NCBI RefSeq assembly: GCF_007750855.1
Contig: NZ_CP036291.1
Location: 5,492,905 to 5,556,904 of the forward strand
Direction: 5' to 3'
DNA: 64,000 nt
Source: Pirellulimonas nuda
GTDB taxonomy: Bacteria > Planctomycetota > Planctomycetia > Pirellulales > Lacipirellulaceae
Shown here: piece after piece, positions 60,775-64,000 of the stretch
Layout: each line of letters starts with the position of its first letter
Position numbering within the stretch: position 1 is the stretch's first letter
Notes under the pieces: generated by a model
Told to the model about the DNA's origin: nothing
Database searches by the model: none
What the model saw: the letters and a program-made list of their open reading frames with translations, nothing else
Made by a program: the position numbers and the translations under genes

Positions 60775-61788
60775 TCAGCGACGGCGGTATTGGCCGGACG
60801 CCATTCTCCAGCGGCTGTAACCCACCGACGAGCGTCTTAGCGCGTAGCTCACCCGCTCCTTGCTGAACTTCTCGGGGTCGTAATCGGGCGGGCAGCGCCA
60901 GTTTGAGGGCCGCTGTTCGATGGGGAGACGCCAAACCCTCATGAACTCGGCATGGGCGCCGATGTCCTCGTAGCGCCCATGGGGAGCGTCGAGTTCACCG
61001 GCCACACACCGGGGGTAGACCGCCCTCCGGTCAATGGTGGTTGTCCCCCCGAACCACACATCATGGCGTGCCGTACGGAAGGGCCCCGGCGAAAAGAACC
61101 ATTCCTTAGCGTGGGGCGAGAGCCGGACGAGCTGGCCAATCTTTACCTGCGACTCGTCCCGATAGCCCTGGTAGAAACGCAGGTCGTAGCCCCAGCTATC
61201 AAACCGACAATCCTCTACGTAGGTTTGGCCATCGACCTCGATCTGATGGCCGGATAGGTGACAACGGAAGATCGCCTCCGCGAAGAACTCGGCGAGCTTC
61301 CCCAGGGTGCAATCCTTCACCTGGATCCGGCGCCAGATCGTAGGGAAATCGCCCCGCAACATGATCGTGAACTGGTAGATTTTTTCCCGCTCCCACTCGG
61401 CGTCCAACTTCGAGACAGCCGCCCGGTCTCCACGTTCTTGCGCATCACTGAGCGAGATCAGATCCTCCAACGTGTTGATGACCGCGGACAGGACGCCTGA
61501 GGGCCTCGCCCGCCATTGATCGGGGACTCCACGCTCCTCCTCCTCCGGGTTAGTGGCGATCTCATACGACAGTTCATAAAGATGCTCGAGTTCATCGCGG
61601 GTGATGCCCGTCGTGTGCAGACCCTCTCCTTCCACCATCAGGCGGCGAGCGAGGCGGGGGTCGAGGGACGGGTAAGTTAGGAGGGTCTCCCTGTGCCGGC
61701 CCGGTAGACGCAGCGGGAGGATCAGCTGACCGCGCCTCTTCGCCTGGGGAGGGTGGAAAGGTTCCTTCGTGCGGGTCTTGCGTGGCAT
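60775..61788 (-). CDS. Plasmid pRiA4b ORF-3-like protein
   Basis: A 337-residue protein with a basic N-terminus (MPRKTRTKEPFHPPQAKRR). From about residue 160 it carries the pRiA4b ORF-3 domain: IYQFTIMLRGDFPTIWRRIQ, KDCTLGKLAEFFAEAIF, HLSGHQIEVDGQTYVED. The fold is frequent on plasmids and mobile elements; its function is not known. The N-terminal part (LARRLMVEGEGLHTTGI) is not recognised. ATG at 61788 has AGGAGG eight bases upstream. Lying beside a phage-type DNA polymerase, it supports a mobile origin for this end of the window. Confidence 0.8.
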   Translation of the reverse strand: MPRKTRTKEPFHPPQAKRRGQLILPLRLPGRHRETLLTYPSLDPRLARRLMVEGEGLHTTGITRDELEHLYELSYEIATNPEEEERGVPDQWRARPSGVLSAVINTLEDLISLSDAQERGDRAAVSKLDAEWEREKIYQFTIMLRGDFPTIWRRIQVKDCTLGKLAEFFAEAIFRCHLSGHQIEVDGQTYVEDCRFDSWGYDLRFYQGYRDESQVKIGQLVRLSPHAKEWFFSPGPFRTARHDVWFGGTTTIDRRAVYPRCVAGELDAPHGRYEDIGAHAEFMRVWRLPIEQRPSNWRCPPDYDPEKFSKERVSYALRRSSVGYSRWRMASGQYRRR

Positions 61789-62139
61789 GGTTTTTGGCCT
61801 CCTATCTGACACCTGGGTACTAAGAAACTGAAACAAGGACGGCGAGAGACTGGAGACGCTGCCTGCGGCGCCCCCGCCGACACGGTCCCGTTGAACAGAC
61901 GTGGGCCCCGCTTAACCGCCTACGACACCGCCAACGCGTGGCGCCCGCCGCTGGGCTGGAGGGCTGGGTCACGGTCCAGCCGGACGCAGATCGGACGTGT
62001 GCAGGCGCACCGCAATCGTCAACGCTTGGGAGAGGAGAACGGCGAGCGGTACTTGTCCCCGCCCGCCGTTCCTCAACCCCCTCACACCCCCGGTTGTCGG
62101 TTGGGCCGCGTCCCGGGGGAGATCCACCTCACTCCGGCC
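61789..62139. other. Gap without a supported gene
   Basis: About 350 bases upstream of the pRiA4b-like gene. No coding frame is convincing and no repeat copy is present. It probably holds the promoter of the minus-strand gene at 60775, but no clear -35/-10 pair was found. Confidence 0.35.
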
Positions 62140-62580
62140 CTACGCGTCGCTGGCCGACGCGAACACCTCGTCACACACGCCTTCGAGGGCGCTCGCCAGC
62201 TCGTTCATCTCGTCCTCCCGGTCAGGCGAGGTCAGCTCGTCGAGCCACCCCTCCTCGCAGGTGAAGACCAGCACCACTGCGGCCTCCCGGTCGGGAACGT
62301 CGTTCGGGTAGACGCCGCGCCCCACCTGAACAAGGGCCTCCCACCGGGCCTCCTCCACGACCGTGCGGAGCTTCTCGTCGCGGTCCTCGGCCGGGTCCTC
62401 GCAGTAGAGGTAGACGAGCTTCTCCTCCAGGTGGGCCCCCACGAACCACGAGCGCTTGGAGCCCATCCGGAAGAAAACCCCCGCGAGAACCGCCGCGACG
62501 ACGTTGAGGATGGTTACCGGCGGCTTGTTCCGTTCCTCTTCCAAGCGGGCGAGGCGACGGTCTTTTTGTTGTTGGATCAC
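62140..62580 (-). CDS. Hypothetical protein with one membrane segment
   Basis: 146 residues from GTG at 62580. A charged N-terminal helix (QQQKDRRLARLEEERNK) is followed by a hydrophobic stretch (PVTILNVVAAVLAGVFFRMG), then an acidic soluble domain (HLEEKLVYLYCEDPAEDRD, LVQVGRGVYPNDVP, AAVVLVFTCEEGWLDEL). No family recognised. Its even composition and good frame statistics make it a probable gene. It lies downstream of the DNA polymerase in the same direction, so it likely belongs to the same mobile element. Confidence 0.6.
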   Translation of the reverse strand: MIQQQKDRRLARLEEERNKPPVTILNVVAAVLAGVFFRMGSKRSWFVGAHLEEKLVYLYCEDPAEDRDEKLRTVVEEARWEALVQVGRGVYPNDVPDREAAVVLVFTCEEGWLDELTSPDREDEMNELASALEGVCDEVFASASDA

Positions 62581-62605
62581 TTTACACCTTTGAAGTAGTT
62601 TGAAA

Positions 62606-62746
62606 TCAAATAGGTAAACACATCACACGCGACAACCACGTCGCGGCCACTCGCCTCAGTGCGCGTCGGCACGGCGGCGGGCGGGCCCTGTAGGCAGGGG
62701 GGGGCACGATGCGTGCCCTCTCATGCGTGGTCAGTGCACGAGCCAT
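62606..62746 (-). CDS. Small ORF coupled to the DNA polymerase stop
   Basis: 46 residues. The start ATG (62744-62746) overlaps the polymerase TAA by one base (TAATG), the classical arrangement for translational coupling. The peptide starts MARALTTHERARIVPPPAY, is very basic and proline-rich, and ends VMCLPI. No family recognised. Such short coupled ORFs are common in phage replication modules, but it may also be chance. Confidence 0.35.
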   Translation of the reverse strand: MARALTTHERARIVPPPAYRARPPPCRRALRRVAATWLSRVMCLPI

Positions 62747-64000
62747 TACGCGGCCTCCTCTGTGGGCGGACTCCAGGCCACACGGCGTCCCTGGGCGTCC
62801 AGGATCGGCTTGGCCTCCTTGTGCCAGCACGTCGAGACCGCGGACTCCACGCCGATGCGAACCCCGGGCACAACCTCTGACATCGCGTCGATCATCTGCG
62901 TGCGGACGATCGCCTCGTGCCACGCGAGGTTGGAGTCTTCGGGGACTTCGACGATGATCTCGTCGTGGATGAAGTTCGCGATCCGGTACCCCGCCCGCCA
63001 CAGCCGCCACAGGGCCTGCTTGGCCCCGTCGGCGGCGAGGCCTTGGAAGATCGTGTTGTGGCGTGCCGTGAAGTTCGAATTCGCACGCAGGCGACCGGTG
63101 AGGGTGAAAACACCCAAGCGGTCGAACGCGTGCATGACGGCCTTCTGGAGCTGGGGAGAGGGGCGACGCAGCCGCACGTCCTGGTGAAACTTGGCGGGGA
63201 GGTGGTCGATCCCAGACTGCAGTCGCGACCAGAGGTAGTCGCACGCCTGCTCCGAGTAGGGTTCTCCGTTTCCCTTTGCCGGCTCGGGTACCTTGATCGC
63301 CTTGAGCAGCATGCGAGACACCGTAGGCTCGGGGCGGTAGGGGTCCGAGCCGTCGATCGGCCTCCGCGGCTGCCGCCCCAGAGCCTCGTTGTAAGCCCCC
63401 CAGCTAAGCCCCAGCTTCTCGGCCATACACCGGATGGCGTGGTCCTCACGCGCAAGGAACGTTTTCATCTCCGGGAACTGCTCAAACCAATCCTCCCGCA
63501 TCGCGTCCGCTTCCTCCTCGGTGAGCGACGCTCCGAACGAAGCAGCGGCGTAGCCCCGCAGCCCACGGGCGCCCATGCCGCCCGGGACGCCGAAGTTGAT
63601 CGCTTTGGCCTTACCCCGCTCCTCCCCGGAGACCTGTTCTGCAGGCTTGCCGTAGAATGTCGCAGCCATCGTGCGGTGCAAATCGACCCCCGCGTTGATC
63701 AGCCGCTTCATCTCGGACGTCTCACCAAACTGGGCCTCGACAGCGAGGGCAAGCGTCCCCAATTCGATCGTCGAGTAGTCCGCGTCGATGAACACGTTTC
63801 CGGGGTGCGGCGTGAAGCAGGAACGCACACGGGGGTCGCGGGGCAGGTTCTGCGCGTTGAGCTCGCCGAAGGAGCTGGTGCGCCCTGTGGTGAGCAGCGG
63901 CTGGAAGCTGGGGTGGACGTCCTCGCGGAAGAGCTTGTCTACAAACGATCCCAGCAGCTTTTCGCACTGCTTGAACCCCAGCAGGTCGTCCACAAAGGGC
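62746..64000 (-). CDS. Phage-type family A DNA polymerase, 5' end outside the window
   Basis: The last about 418 residues of a DNA polymerase I-like enzyme; the frame is open to the right edge. Motif A is seen as NVFIDADYSTIELGTLA (usual form DYSQIELR), motif B as RGKAKAINFGVPGGMG and motif C as ANFIHDEIIVEVPED with the HDE carboxylates. The template-binding LLTTGRTSSFGELNAQNLPR is also typical. In motif B the position of the usual O-helix tyrosine is proline, a pattern I associate with phage and plasmid polymerases. Any 3'-5' exonuclease domain would lie beyond the window. The stop overlaps a short ORF (TAATG). Confidence 0.85.
   Translation of the reverse strand, partial: PFVDDLLGFKQCEKLLGSFVDKLFREDVHPSFQPLLTTGRTSSFGELNAQNLPRDPRVRSCFTPHPGNVFIDADYSTIELGTLALAVEAQFGETSEMKRLINAGVDLHRTMAATFYGKPAEQVSGEERGKAKAINFGVPGGMGARGLRGYAAASFGASLTEEEADAMREDWFEQFPEMKTFLAREDHAIRCMAEKLGLSWGAYNEALGRQPRRPIDGSDPYRPEPTVSRMLLKAIKVPEPAKGNGEPYSEQACDYLWSRLQSGIDHLPAKFHQDVRLRRPSPQLQKAVMHAFDRLGVFTLTGRLRANSNFTARHNTIFQGLAADGAKQALWRLWRAGYRIANFIHDEIIVEVPEDSNLAWHEAIVRTQMIDAMSEVVPGVRIGVESAVSTCWHKEAKPILDAQGRRVAWSPPTEEAA

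Noticed and set aside
1-64000. tRNA or rRNA genes
   Set aside because: I looked for T-loop-like GGTTCGAATCC patterns and clover-leaf candidates and found none outside coding sequence.

Overview
The window looks like chromosomal DNA of a planctomycete, probably order Pirellulales and close to the Lacipirellulaceae-type genera. The evidence is high GC and several protein types typical of that group: exported proteins ending in PEP-CTERM anchors, often preceded by dockerin-like Ca-binding repeats (DGVVDAADYTVWRD type); an LEPR-XLL leader; DUF1559 pseudopilins paired with small lipoproteins; a DUF1501/DUF1549-DUF1553 pair; many type I sulfatases; and an ECF sigma/FecR pair. Family names come from motifs and remembered family knowledge; no database search was run.

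Layout. 1-3800: end of a very large membrane protein, a small DUF6629-like membrane protein and decayed repeats. 3814-15883 (minus strand): ECF sigma, FecR-like regulator, PEP-CTERM protein, lipoprotein, DUF1559 pseudopilin, sulfatase, then a 1313-residue G8/CEMIP-like protein; a separate PEP-CTERM gene lies upstream. 15980-19190: debris, with two PEP-CTERM pseudogenes, a XylR/LacI-type regulator remnant, repeats and a 57-codon ORF. 19192-44483: a divergent sulfatase and GntR regulator, then a long plus-strand gene train with many overlapping stop/start codons: LamG and propeller PEP-CTERM proteins, DUF1559 plus lipoprotein, FGE-like/sialidase-like fusion, PhyH-like dioxygenase, YidR-like protein, GH16, Na+/solute symporter, DHDPS/N-acetylneuraminate-lyase-like aldolase, sialidase-like/sulfatase fusion and GH43/117-like glycosidase. 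44484-60774: a repeat-rich zone holding an IS66 scrap, an endonuclease/phosphatase-family pseudogene with two amber codons, the DUF1501 and DUF1553 genes, two more PEP-CTERM genes and a DUF4139 gene. 60775-64000: phage- or plasmid-like genes (pRiA4b ORF-3-like protein, family A DNA polymerase).

How it may work together (inference): 21822-44483 reads as a polysaccharide-utilisation locus for a sulfated, possibly sialic-acid-containing glycan. Exported enzymes would be anchored by PEP-CTERM, sulfate removed by the sulfatases, product imported by the symporter and cleaved by the aldolase, under GntR control. The minus-strand sigma/FecR group looks like a second export-and-attack module built from the same parts.

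The most unusual signals are: a seven-copy, about 105-bp GC-rich direct repeat, always in the same orientation; a hairpin element present twice with a compensatory base-pair change; a duplicated 5' region of the DUF4139 gene; a G8 domain that appears interrupted by a permuted LamG plus dockerin cassette; and two rare enzyme fusions.
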